This document shows positions 44,656 through 52,545 of a stretch of 64,000 nt of DNA, piece after piece. A model generated the notes under the pieces. That model saw only the letters and a list, made by a program, of their open reading frames with translations. It was not told the DNA's origin and did not search any database. The stretch covers positions 1 to 64,000 of the forward strand of contig DASPNP010000015.1 in the NCBI GenBank assembly GCA_035626475.1, read 5' to 3'. The stretch is from DASPKT01 sp035626475 (GTDB lineage Bacteria; Pseudomonadota; Alphaproteobacteria; Azospirillales; Azospirillaceae). A program made the translations under genes and the position numbers. Numbering within the stretch: position 1 is the first letter of the stretch; each line of letters starts with the position of its first letter.

Positions 44656-46365
44656 TCAGCCCTCCGCCGCCAGGGCGGCGATCAGCACGCCCATGTTGCG
44701 GATGTAGGTACCGGTCGAGATGCCCATCACGCCCGTCTCCGCCGGATAGGGCGAGGTATCGCTGTCGTCGCCGACATGGGTGCCGGCGAAGTCGCCGGGC
44801 ACCGGTACTTTCGGCCCCGGGCCCTTGTAGGGATTGCTGGTGGACTTCAGCGGCGTCGGCCAGAAGCCCCGCCCGTTCAGCCCGGCGACCAACCCGGCCA
44901 CCTGCTCCGGCGTGGCGTCCGTCCCCGGCGCGCCGCCCTGGCGGAGATTCAGGTCGGAGACCTCCATCTCGCGGAGCGTGAAGAAGCGCGGCAGGGCCTG
45001 GGCATCCGCCTTGGCCTGTGCCAGCAGGGGCGAGCCCTGGGTCGCCTCCGCCGCCGGCATGGATTTCAGACGCTCGTAGCGGGCGCGCAGGCCCTTCAGG
45101 TCGATGGCGCGGGTCGAGGAATAGTGGCCGACCACCTTCTCGGGATTGCCGTCGGCGTAGTATGCGCCGTTCACCACGTTGGAGCCGCGGCGGTGGATGA
45201 AGAGCGGCTTGTCCGTGCCGATCTCGATGAAGGTCGGGTGGGTGCGGTTGCCCTTCACCAGCTCCGCCGGCAGCCTGACCTTCTCCAGCCAGTCCAGCGC
45301 CTCGGGGATGCGGGCCAGGAAGCGCGAATCGCCGGTCAGCTGGTAGAAATCCAGCATCAGCTTCAGGTTCGTCGCCGTCGTGTGGGTGGCGAAGGCCTTG
45401 GGCTCGTAGCTGCGGGCGGCGGCGGGCTTCAGATCATCGAGCGTGTGCTGCAGGCCCCAGCCGGGCTGCGGCTGCGGCTGCTGGGTGACCAGGAAGGACT
45501 CCATGGCCCGGCGCACCGCCGCCAGCGCGCGTTCGTCGCCCAGGGTCTGGTGGACGAAGACCAGGAACTTGATGTTCTCGCCCGCCACGTCGTCGTTGAA
45601 GGTGACATGGCCGGTATAGTCGTCGCCCACGCGGGGCCAGCGCTGTGGCCAGCCGCCCATCGGATACTGGCTGTCCAGCACGAAGCTGATCGCCCGGTCC
45701 AGCGCCGGCCGGTACTTCGCATCGCGCTTGGCGAGGTAGAGGCGCAGCAGGAAGGTGGAGGCCTCGGCCGTTCCGGCATCGTCGAATGTCGCGTTGCCGT
45801 AATAGTGCTGGAATTCCTCCATCCGCCAGGCATTGGCGCCGATGGTGGCATACCAGTCCTTCAGCGAGGCCTCGCCCGCGAAGTCGATCAGATAGTTCCA
45901 GCCGCCGCTGGGATGCTGGCCGCGGATCAGCGCGTCCGCCGCCCTTGTCGCGGCATGGTAGTAGTAGTCGTCGCCGGTGGCGGCATAGGCGTCCAGGAAC
46001 AGGTGGCCCATGGTGCCGGTGCCGGGCGGCTGCACCCAGACCATGCTGGGCTTGGCCTCAAGCTCGCCCCAGCGGCGCGAGAGGTCCGGCAGGTAGGACC
46101 AGACATAGCCGCCCTCGGTGCTCACCTCCTCCACCATGAAGCGGGTGGCCCGGCGCATCGTCTCGAGGATCTGGGCGCGGGCGGGCTGCTGGGCCTGGGC
46201 GGTCGGCTGGACGGCGGGGGAAGAAGTGGTCTGGGGGAAGGCGGCGGGCGCGGCGAGGCAGGTCGCGGCCAGGGCGGCGGCCATCAGGCGCCGTGCCAGC
46301 TTGCCCGTCGGGGTCGCGTGTCGATCGACGACACGGTGCGCGCGCGCGGCGCCGCCGTGAGCCAT
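44656..46365 (-). CDS. Pectate lyase, polysaccharide lyase family 10
   Basis: 569 aa from ATG at 46365 (another ATG at 46410 gives a poorer N-terminus). Exported (LMAAALAATCLAAPAAF). PL10 features: GGYVWSYLPDLSRRWGE, PSMVWVQPPGTGTMGHLFLD, SQYPMGGWPQRWPR followed by YTGHVTFNDD, and TGTYIRNMGVLIAAL at the end. It cleaves polygalacturonate by beta-elimination to unsaturated oligogalacturonides, probably in the periplasm or at the outer surface. The operator-like motif lies about 100 nt upstream. Confidence 0.92.
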   Translation of the reverse strand: MAHGGAARAHRVVDRHATPTGKLARRLMAAALAATCLAAPAAFPQTTSSPAVQPTAQAQQPARAQILETMRRATRFMVEEVSTEGGYVWSYLPDLSRRWGELEAKPSMVWVQPPGTGTMGHLFLDAYAATGDDYYYHAATRAADALIRGQHPSGGWNYLIDFAGEASLKDWYATIGANAWRMEEFQHYYGNATFDDAGTAEASTFLLRLYLAKRDAKYRPALDRAISFVLDSQYPMGGWPQRWPRVGDDYTGHVTFNDDVAGENIKFLVFVHQTLGDERALAAVRRAMESFLVTQQPQPQPGWGLQHTLDDLKPAAARSYEPKAFATHTTATNLKLMLDFYQLTGDSRFLARIPEALDWLEKVRLPAELVKGNRTHPTFIEIGTDKPLFIHRRGSNVVNGAYYADGNPEKVVGHYSSTRAIDLKGLRARYERLKSMPAAEATQGSPLLAQAKADAQALPRFFTLREMEVSDLNLRQGGAPGTDATPEQVAGLVAGLNGRGFWPTPLKSTSNPYKGPGPKVPVPGDFAGTHVGDDSDTSPYPAETGVMGISTGTYIRNMGVLIAALAAEG

Positions 46366-46464
46366 TCCCGGACCTTTCCGTTCCCTGGAGCGGTGCGCCC
46401 TGCGGCCCACCGCCCTGTCGTCGCCGTCCCGGGAGAACCCGCCCGGTCAGGCGCGCTTGTTCAT

Positions 46465-46478
46465 TGACACCGGTGACA
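46465..46478. promoter_or_regulatory. Operator candidate before the pectate lyase
   Basis: TGACACCGGTGACA, flanked to ATTGACACCGGTGACATT. Matches the shared motif at 13 of 14 positions. Situated in the 332-nt gap between the divergent lyase and carboxylesterase genes, 100 nt before the lyase start. Confidence 0.65.
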
Positions 46479-46590
46479 TTGAGACATGAACCCGCACGGC
46501 GGTAAAGAGCTTTTTTGCACTTCAGTGACCAGTCCGCCCAATTCATGAGCATAGGTCCATATTCCAGCCACCGCATCCCCTTCTCCACTT

Positions 46591-46604
46591 TGCTACCGGT
46601 GTCA
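46591..46604. promoter_or_regulatory. Operator candidate before the carboxylesterase
   Basis: TGCTACCGGTGTCA, right half identical to the shared motif and followed by T as in other copies. About 94 nt before the carboxylesterase start. Otherwise the gap holds no further recognisable element. Confidence 0.6.
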
Positions 46605-46697
46605 TAGATGCCATGATGCAGGGGCGCGGCGGAGATCGCGCGCCGGCGCCGACCGCGTCGGAATGGACAGGGATACGGACACAGGGAGGGATCAGCG

Positions 46698-48335
46698 ATG
46701 CGCGACGTGACCGGGAAGATTCATGCCTCTTCCATGGGCAGCCTCGACCGACGGAGCGTGCTCGGCGGGGGACTCGGCGCGGGCGGCCTGGCGCTGGCCG
46801 CCGCCAGCGGCCTCTCCCGCCCCGCCCGAGCGGCCGCCGATCCTGTGGCCGAGACCCGCTACGGCAAGGTGCGCGGCACGGTCGTCGACGGCGTGCATGT
46901 CTTCAAGGGCGTGCGCTACGGCGCCGATACCGCCCCCCGCCGCTTCCAGGCGCCCGAGCCGCCCACGCCCTGGGCCGGAATCGCCGACGCGCTCGCCTAT
47001 GGCGCCTCCAGCCCTCAGGGCGACACGCGCGAGGCGGTGCAGAGCGAGGACTGCCTGTTCCTGAACGTCTGGACGCCCGCGCTCACCGGCAAGCGGCCGG
47101 TCATGGTCTATTTCCATGGCGGCGCCTACAACAACGGCTCGGGCTCCTCGCCGCTCTATGACGGCACGCGGCTGGCCCGGCGCCAGGACGTGGTGGTGGT
47201 GACCGTCAACCACCGGCTGAACGCCTTCGGCTACCTGTACCTGGCGCGCCACGGCGGCGAGGCCTTCGCCGACAGCGGCAATGCCGGCCAGCTGGATCTG
47301 GTGCTGAGCCTGCGCTGGGTGCGCGACAACATCGAGCGGTTCGGCGGCGATCCCGACAGCGTCATGGTCTTCGGCCAGAGCGGCGGCGGGGCCAAGATCG
47401 CCACGCTGATGGCCATGCCGGCCGCCGCCGGCCTGTTCCACCGCGTCGCCACCATGAGCGGGCAGCAGGTCACGGCGTCCGGCCCACGCAACGCCATGGC
47501 ACGCACCGACGCCTTCCTGAAGCAGCTGGGCATCGCCCCCGACCAGGTGGACCTCCTGCGCACCCTGCCGGCGGAGCAGCTGAAGGCCGGCCTGAAGGCG
47601 GTGGACCCCATCGCCGGGGCGGGCGGCGTCTATGTCGGGCCGGTGCTGGACGAGCGCAACCTGCTGCGCCACCCCTTCTACCCCGACGCGCCGGCGCAGA
47701 GCGCCGCCATCCCCATGATCATCGGCAACACCCATGACGAGACCCGCAACCTGATCGGCGGCGGCGATCCCAGCGTCTGGGACCTGACCTGGGAGACGCT
47801 CCCGGCCAAGCTGTTCCCGGCCATGCGCGTGGACATCAACCCCGACGTGGTGGTGGCCGAGTACCGCCGGCTCTACCCCGCCTATTCGCCGTCCGACGTC
47901 TTCTTCGCCGCCACCACGGCCGGCCGCTCCTGGCGGGGCGCGGTGATCGAACTGGAGGAGCGGGCGCGCCAGCCCGCCGGCTCGGCCCCGACCTGGGCTT
48001 ACCAGTTCGACTTCCGCTCGCCCAGGGACGGCGGCAAGTGGGGGGCGGCGCACGCCTTCGACATCCCGCTGGTCTTCGACAACATCGCCGCCGAGGGCTC
48101 CGCGTCGGGCACCGGCCCGGAGGCGCAGGCCCTGGCCGACCGCATGAGCGCCGCCTTCGCCGCCTTCGCGCGCACCGGCCGCCCCGACCATCCGGGCATG
48201 CCGCGCTGGGAGCCCTTCACGCTCGGCCGCCGCGCCCACATGGTCTTCGATGTCGACACCCGCATGGTCGAGGACCCCCGCGGCGCCGAACGCCGCCTCT
48301 TCGCCAAGGTGCCCTTCGTGCAGTTCGGGACGTGA
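46698..48335 (+). CDS. Type B carboxylesterase, exported
   Basis: 545 aa; strong AGGGAGGGAT site. Twin-arginine signal (LDRRSVLGGGLGAGGLALAA). Family motifs: EDCLFLNVWTP, VYFHGGAYNNGSG (oxyanion), nucleophile Ser in VFGQSGGGAKIATLM, WVRDNIERFGGDP, and a C-terminal catalytic His after GGKWGAAHAFDIPLVF. Hydrolyses ester bonds of an unknown substrate; with the pectin genes beside it and the shared operator, removal of methyl, acetyl or feruloyl esters from pectic fragments is likely. Confidence 0.92.
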   Translation: MRDVTGKIHASSMGSLDRRSVLGGGLGAGGLALAAASGLSRPARAAADPVAETRYGKVRGTVVDGVHVFKGVRYGADTAPRRFQAPEPPTPWAGIADALAYGASSPQGDTREAVQSEDCLFLNVWTPALTGKRPVMVYFHGGAYNNGSGSSPLYDGTRLARRQDVVVVTVNHRLNAFGYLYLARHGGEAFADSGNAGQLDLVLSLRWVRDNIERFGGDPDSVMVFGQSGGGAKIATLMAMPAAAGLFHRVATMSGQQVTASGPRNAMARTDAFLKQLGIAPDQVDLLRTLPAEQLKAGLKAVDPIAGAGGVYVGPVLDERNLLRHPFYPDAPAQSAAIPMIIGNTHDETRNLIGGGDPSVWDLTWETLPAKLFPAMRVDINPDVVVAEYRRLYPAYSPSDVFFAATTAGRSWRGAVIELEERARQPAGSAPTWAYQFDFRSPRDGGKWGAAHAFDIPLVFDNIAAEGSASGTGPEAQALADRMSAAFAAFARTGRPDHPGMPRWEPFTLGRRAHMVFDVDTRMVEDPRGAERRLFAKVPFVQFGT

Positions 48336-48395
48336 AGGAGGGCGGCACGTGAAGGACAGCGCGATGGCACGATTGAAGACCACAGCTCTAAGCGT

Positions 48396-48415
48396 TATAT
48401 AATGATTATTATATA
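48396..48415. promoter_or_regulatory. Promoter/operator palindrome of the toxin-antitoxin operon
   Basis: TATATAAT-GATT-ATTATATA, a perfect 8-bp inverted repeat with a 4-nt spacer and outer CG/CG pairs. It contains a TATAAT -10 box (48398-48403). AbrB-type antitoxins bind such palindromes to repress their own operon. 15 nt before the antitoxin start. Confidence 0.7.
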
Positions 48416-48430
48416 GCGACGGAGCAAGCG

Positions 48431-48658
48431 ATGCTGTCCTTCAAGGTCACCACGGTGGGCGCCTCGTCCGGGGTCATTCTGACGAAGGAGGCGATGGCGC
48501 GGCTGAAGGTCAAGAAGGGTGACACGCTCTACCTGACCGAGGCGCCGGACGGCGGCTATCGCCTGACGCCCTATGATCCCGACTTCGAGCGGCAAATGTC
48601 GCTCGCGGAGGAGATCATGCATGAGGATCGGGACGTACTGCGGGCACTGGCGAAATGA
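48431..48658 (+). CDS. AbrB/MazE-type antitoxin
   Basis: 75 aa. Swapped-hairpin DNA-binding domain at the N-terminus (LSFKVTTVGASSGVILTKEA, then MARLKVKKGDTLYLTEA), acidic C-terminal tail for toxin binding. Stop overlaps the toxin start (ATGA). Represses its own promoter and neutralises the Doc-like toxin by analogy with Phd-Doc-like pairs. Confidence 0.88.
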   Translation: MLSFKVTTVGASSGVILTKEAMARLKVKKGDTLYLTEAPDGGYRLTPYDPDFERQMSLAEEIMHEDRDVLRALAK

Positions 48659-49050
48659 GCGGCTGGCGCTGGATCGGCGCCCCGCTCGCCTTCGCCATTC
48701 ATGACCGGCAGCTGGCCGAGCATGGCGGTCTGGATGGAATCCGCGATCGCGGCGCCGTGGAAGCCGCCCTCGCCCGGCCGATCAATCTGGCGGCCTACGG
48801 AACGCCGGACGCCGCCGATCTTGCCGCCGCCTATGCGACGGGATTTCTGCGCAATCATCCCTTCGCCGACGGCAACAAACGCACGGCCTGGGTCCTGGCA
48901 CGCCTGTTCCTGGCGGACAATGGCTACAGGCTCGCCTTCGACAAGTCGGAGGCCGTGCGGATCGTCGAGGCGGCTGCGGCGGGAACGATGACGGAGGCCG
49001 AGGTCGCCGATTGGTTGCGTCGGCACATGGTGCCGCCGCTCGCCCGTTAG
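48655..49050 (+). CDS. doc: Doc-type Fic domain toxin
   Basis: 131 aa. Fic/Doc core NHPFADGNKRTAWVLARLFL, with the Doc-type Lys after GN; the N-terminal helix RDRGAVEAALARP is also typical. Doc toxins phosphorylate EF-Tu and stop translation. Forms a two-gene unit with the AbrB-type antitoxin. Convergent with eda, with a 4-nt overlap of the gene ends. Confidence 0.9.
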   Translation: MSGWRWIGAPLAFAIHDRQLAEHGGLDGIRDRGAVEAALARPINLAAYGTPDAADLAAAYATGFLRNHPFADGNKRTAWVLARLFLADNGYRLAFDKSEAVRIVEAAAAGTMTEAEVADWLRRHMVPPLAR

Positions 49051-49682
49051 GCCGTCTTCCGGGCTCCGAACCCCGCCCCGACCCGCGCGTTTTCGGTGAT
49101 GGCGGACCAGTCGCCGGCGCGCACCGATGCGGTGGGCGCGATCCAGGAGCCGCCCACCGCGACGACGTTCTTCAGCGCCAGATAGTCGGCCACCTTGTCG
49201 CGGCCGATGCCGCCGGTGGGGCAGAACAGCGCGTTGAACAGCGGGCCGCCCCAGGCCTTCAGCGTCTCCACACCGCCGCACTGCTCGGCCGGGAACAGCT
49301 TCAGCACGGGGAACCCCTCCTCCAGCCGCGCGGCGGCCTCCGACGGGGTGGCGACGCCGGGCATGGCGGGGAGCCCGCTGTCCAGCAGCGGCTGCACCAG
49401 CCGGGGCGAGGTGCCGGGAGTGACCAGGAAGTCCGAACCGGCATCCGCCGCGCGCTTCACATCGTCGGCCGACAGCACCGTGCCGGCGCCGACGCGCACG
49501 CCCGCCACGCTCTTCATGCGGCGGATGGCGCCCAGCGCCGCCGGCGTGCGCAGCGTCACTTCCAGCGTGGTGAGCCCGCCGTCGCGCAGCGCCTCGGCCA
49601 GCGGCACGGCATCCTCCTCCCGGTCGATGACCAGGACCGGGATGACGGGGCACGCGCGCAGGATGTCGACGAAGGACGTCAC
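49047..49682 (-). CDS. eda: KDPG aldolase
   Basis: 211 aa from GTG at 49682 with GAGGTG upstream; the reading frame continues upstream as an unlikely tail through the leader region. Class I aldolase with TTLEVTLRTPAAL (catalytic Glu), GAGTVLSADDVKRA, and VLKLFPAEQCGG with the Schiff-base Lys. Splits 2-keto-3-deoxy-6-phosphogluconate into pyruvate and glyceraldehyde 3-phosphate, the last step of hexuronate breakdown. It diverges from kdgK, with operator sites between them. Confidence 0.94.
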   Translation of the reverse strand: MTSFVDILRACPVIPVLVIDREEDAVPLAEALRDGGLTTLEVTLRTPAALGAIRRMKSVAGVRVGAGTVLSADDVKRAADAGSDFLVTPGTSPRLVQPLLDSGLPAMPGVATPSEAAARLEEGFPVLKLFPAEQCGGVETLKAWGGPLFNALFCPTGGIGRDKVADYLALKNVVAVGGSWIAPTASVRAGDWSAITENARVGAGFGARKTA

Positions 49683-49744
49683 GGCATCACCTCTCGTTGG
49701 GCTCAGGAATTTGAGCGCCGGGAGGGCGCCCGGAAAGGAAAGAG

Positions 49745-49801
49745 GAGCGGACGGGGTGAGGGCCCCGTCCGCTCGAAGGCTGGGGGGAGGGAAGTCCCCC
49801 C
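49745..49801 (-). other. Two stable hairpins in the eda leader
   Basis: First stem GAGCGGACGGGG / CCCCGTCCGCTC (49745-49774), 12 bp perfect, loop of 6, followed on the eda strand by TCCTCTTTCCTTTCC. Second stem GGGGGGA / TCCCCCC (49782-49801). Both lie between the eda start and the operators, so they would be in the eda mRNA leader. Could be an attenuator or stability element. Confidence 0.5.
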
Positions 49802-49884
49802 GGGAGAAACATGACAAGGGCGCACTGGCGGATCTGACCATCCGCCGCCCGGCTGATGCGCCGAGGGGATTCGCCGCTGCGGGC

Positions 49885-49898
49885 TGACACCGTTGTCA
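49885..49898. promoter_or_regulatory. Operator candidate between eda and kdgK, site 1
   Basis: TGACACCGTTGTCA, 13 of 14 matches to the shared TGACACCGGTGTCA palindrome. Nearer to eda. Confidence 0.65.
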
Positions 49899-49919
49899 GG
49901 AAAGGATGATGTCACCAGA

Positions 49920-49933
49920 TGACACCGGTGACA
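49920..49933. promoter_or_regulatory. Operator candidate between eda and kdgK, site 2
   Basis: TGACACCGGTGACA, identical to the site at 46465. The sequence TTGTCA on the minus strand here could be the -35 box of eda, so binding would block both directions. Between the two sites is a further half-site, TGTCACCAGATGACA. Confidence 0.7.
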
Positions 49934-49975
49934 ATACCCTTTCTTTGCTGTCATGATGCGAGAGCCGGTGCCGAT

Positions 49976-49981
49976 TATAAT
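49976..49981 (+). promoter_or_regulatory. -10 box candidate of the kdgK operon
   Basis: TATAAT, 55 nt before the kdgK start; no strong -35 at the proper spacing, as expected for a regulated promoter next to an operator. Confidence 0.45.
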
Positions 49982-50035
49982 GGCGCTGCCCGAATGGCGC
50001 CGCCCAACCTGGCGCCCCAGCGTGGGAGGTGAAGG

Positions 50036-51064
50036 ATGTCCAAGGGATCAGGCGCCAGGATCGTGTGCTTCGGCGAGCTGCTGATGCGGCTGACGGCACC
50101 GGGCCGTGAGCTGCTGCTGCAGGCGCCCCGGCTGGAGGTCGCCTTCGGCGGGGCGGAGGCGAACGTGGCGGTGTCGCTGGCGCGGCTCGGCCATGACGCG
50201 GCGATGGTGAGCGTGCTGCCCGACAACCCGATCGGCCGGGCGTGCCTGGGCGAGCTGCGCCGGCACGGGGTGGACACTGGCGGCATCCGCACGGCCGAGG
50301 GCCGCATGGGGCTGTATTTCCTGGCCGTAGGCGCCATGCACCGGGCCAGCGAGATCACCTACGACCGCGCCGACAGCGCCTTCGCCCGCTCCGGTCCCGA
50401 GGCGCACGACTGGGACCGGCTGCTGGACAATGCCGCCTGGCTGCACGTCTCCGGCATCAATGCCGCGCTGGGCCCCAAGCCCGGCGATGCGGCGCTGGCG
50501 GCGGTGAAGGCGGCACGGGCCCGCGGCATCAAGGTCAGCTTCGACTGCAACTACCGCCAGAAGCTGTGGGAGGCCTGGGGCGGCGACGCGCCGGCCATCC
50601 TGCGTGAATTCTTCCACAATGCCGACCTGCTGTTCGGCAATGAGCGCGACATCGGGCTGGTGCTGCGGCGCGGCGTGCCCGACCTGCCGCCGGCGGAACG
50701 CTTCCGCGAGGCGGCGGGGGCGGCGTTCACCGCCTTCCCCAACCTGCGCTGGATCGCGGCGACAGAGCGCGGGCACACCAGCGTCGATGAGCAGGAGCTG
50801 GCGGGCATGCTCGCCACCCCACAGGGCCTGCACCGCACCCGGCCCTACGCCATGAACGGCATAATCGACCGCATCGGCGGCGGCGACGCCTTCGCGGCCG
50901 GGCTGCTGCACGGGCTGATCCGGGGCATGGGGGAGCAGGCGGCGCTGGAGTTCGCGGTGGCGGCCGGCGTGATCAAGCACTCCATCCCCGGCGACGCCAA
51001 CCTCGCCGGCGAGGACGACATCCGCGCGCTGGTCGAGGGCGGCGGGCTGGACGTGAAGCGATGA
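50036..51064 (+). CDS. kdgK: 2-keto-3-deoxygluconate kinase
   Basis: 342 aa, PfkB fold. VCFGELLMRLTAPGRE at the start, VAFGGAEANVAVSLARLG, SFDCNYRQKLWEAW typical of KDG kinases, and the catalytic GGGDAFAAGLLHG near the end. GGGAGGTGAAGG lies upstream. Phosphorylates KDG to KDPG, which eda then splits. Stop overlaps the uxaA start (ATGA). Confidence 0.93.
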   Translation: MSKGSGARIVCFGELLMRLTAPGRELLLQAPRLEVAFGGAEANVAVSLARLGHDAAMVSVLPDNPIGRACLGELRRHGVDTGGIRTAEGRMGLYFLAVGAMHRASEITYDRADSAFARSGPEAHDWDRLLDNAAWLHVSGINAALGPKPGDAALAAVKAARARGIKVSFDCNYRQKLWEAWGGDAPAILREFFHNADLLFGNERDIGLVLRRGVPDLPPAERFREAAGAAFTAFPNLRWIAATERGHTSVDEQELAGMLATPQGLHRTRPYAMNGIIDRIGGGDAFAAGLLHGLIRGMGEQAALEFAVAAGVIKHSIPGDANLAGEDDIRALVEGGGLDVKR

Positions 51065-52545
51065 GCGTCCTCCACCTGGTCGATCCGGCCGACGATGTCG
51101 CCGTCGCCACCCGCGCCGTTACCGCCGGCGAACGGTTCGAGGCCGGCGGCCGTGCCGTCGCGGCGCTGCAGGACATCCCCCAAGGCCACAAGATGGCGCT
51201 GCGGGCGGTGCCCAGGGGCGCGCCGATCCGCAAGTACGGCTGGGCCATCGGCCATGCCACCGCCGATATCGCGGCGGGCGAGCATGTGCACAGCCACAAC
51301 CTCGCCACCGGCCTGTCGGGCGAGCTGGCCTACGCCTACACGCCGCGCCCGCCCGCCCCTGTCGCCGGGGTGGCGGCGGAGTTCATGGGCTACCGGCGTG
51401 CGAACGGCCGGGTGGGGACGCGGAACGAGATCTGGGTGCTGTGCACCGTCGGCTGCGTCGGCCGCACCGCCGAGCGCATCGCCAGCCTCGCCAACGAGCG
51501 CTTCCGCGGCCGGGTGGACGGGGTGCACGCCTTCCCGCACCCGTTCGGCTGCTCGCAGCTGGGCGACGATCTCGACCGCACGCGCGGGCTGCTGGCGGCG
51601 CTGGCGGCGCACCCCAACGCCGGCGGCGTGCTGATCCTCGGGCTGGGCTGCGAGAACAACCAGCTCGACCGGCTGCTGGCCGAGGCCGGTCCGCTCGACC
51701 CCGCCCGTGTCAGGTCCTTCGCCGCGCAGACGGCCGAGGACGAGATCGAGGAGGGGCTGGCGGCGCTGGCGGAGCTGGTCGCGGTCGCCGAACAGGACCG
51801 GCGCGTCCCCTGCCCGCTCTCGGACCTGGTGGTGGGGCTGAAGTGCGGCGGGTCGGACGGCTTCAGCGGGTTGACCGCCAACCCGCTTGTCGGCCGCATC
51901 GCCGACCGGGTCTGGGCCGCCGGCGGCACGCCCGTCCTGACCGAGATCCCCGAGGTGTTCGGGGCCGAGCGGCTGCTGATGGACCGCGCCGTCGACGAGG
52001 CCGTGTTCCGGGGCGTCGTCGACATGGTCAACGGCTTCAAGCGCTATTTCCTGGACCATAACCAGCCGGTCTACGAGAACCCCTCCCCCGGGAACGTCGC
52101 CGGCGGCATCACCACGCTGGAGGAGAAGTCGCTGGGCGCCGTCCAGAAGGGCGGCCGGGCGCCGGTGGCGCAGGTGCTGCCCTACGGCGCCCGCGTGGCG
52201 ATTCGGCCCGGTCTGGCGCTACTGGAGGCGCCGGGCAACGACGCGGTGTCGTCGACGGCGCTGACGGCCGCGGGCGCGACGCTGATCCTCTTCACCACGG
52301 GACGCGGCACGCCGCTGGGCTTCCCGGTGCCGACGCTGAAGATTTCCAGCAACCCCGACCTCGCGCGGCGCAAGCCCGGCTGGATCGACTTCGATGCTGG
52401 CGTGGTGCTGGAGGGCGTGGGGATGGACGAGGCGGCGGAGCGGCTGCTGCGGCTGGTGCTGGACACGGCGTCCGGCCAGCCCGCCCGCAACGAGGTCAAC
52501 GGCCAGCGCGAGATCGCCATCTGGAAGGACGGGGTGACCCTGTGA
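51061..52545 (+). CDS. uxaA: Altronate dehydratase
   Basis: 494 aa. N-terminal SAF domain (about 10-85, DIPQGHKMALRAV) and the UxaA catalytic part with GYRRANGRVGTRNEIWVLCT, GLGCENNQLDRLL, GLKCGGSDGFSG and FTTGRGTPLGFPVPTLKISS. Iron-dependent; converts altronate to KDG. Both overlaps (ATGA with kdgK, GTGA with uxaB) show a tight operon. Confidence 0.94.
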   Translation: MSVLHLVDPADDVAVATRAVTAGERFEAGGRAVAALQDIPQGHKMALRAVPRGAPIRKYGWAIGHATADIAAGEHVHSHNLATGLSGELAYAYTPRPPAPVAGVAAEFMGYRRANGRVGTRNEIWVLCTVGCVGRTAERIASLANERFRGRVDGVHAFPHPFGCSQLGDDLDRTRGLLAALAAHPNAGGVLILGLGCENNQLDRLLAEAGPLDPARVRSFAAQTAEDEIEEGLAALAELVAVAEQDRRVPCPLSDLVVGLKCGGSDGFSGLTANPLVGRIADRVWAAGGTPVLTEIPEVFGAERLLMDRAVDEAVFRGVVDMVNGFKRYFLDHNQPVYENPSPGNVAGGITTLEEKSLGAVQKGGRAPVAQVLPYGARVAIRPGLALLEAPGNDAVSSTALTAAGATLILFTTGRGTPLGFPVPTLKISSNPDLARRKPGWIDFDAGVVLEGVGMDEAAERLLRLVLDTASGQPARNEVNGQREIAIWKDGVTL

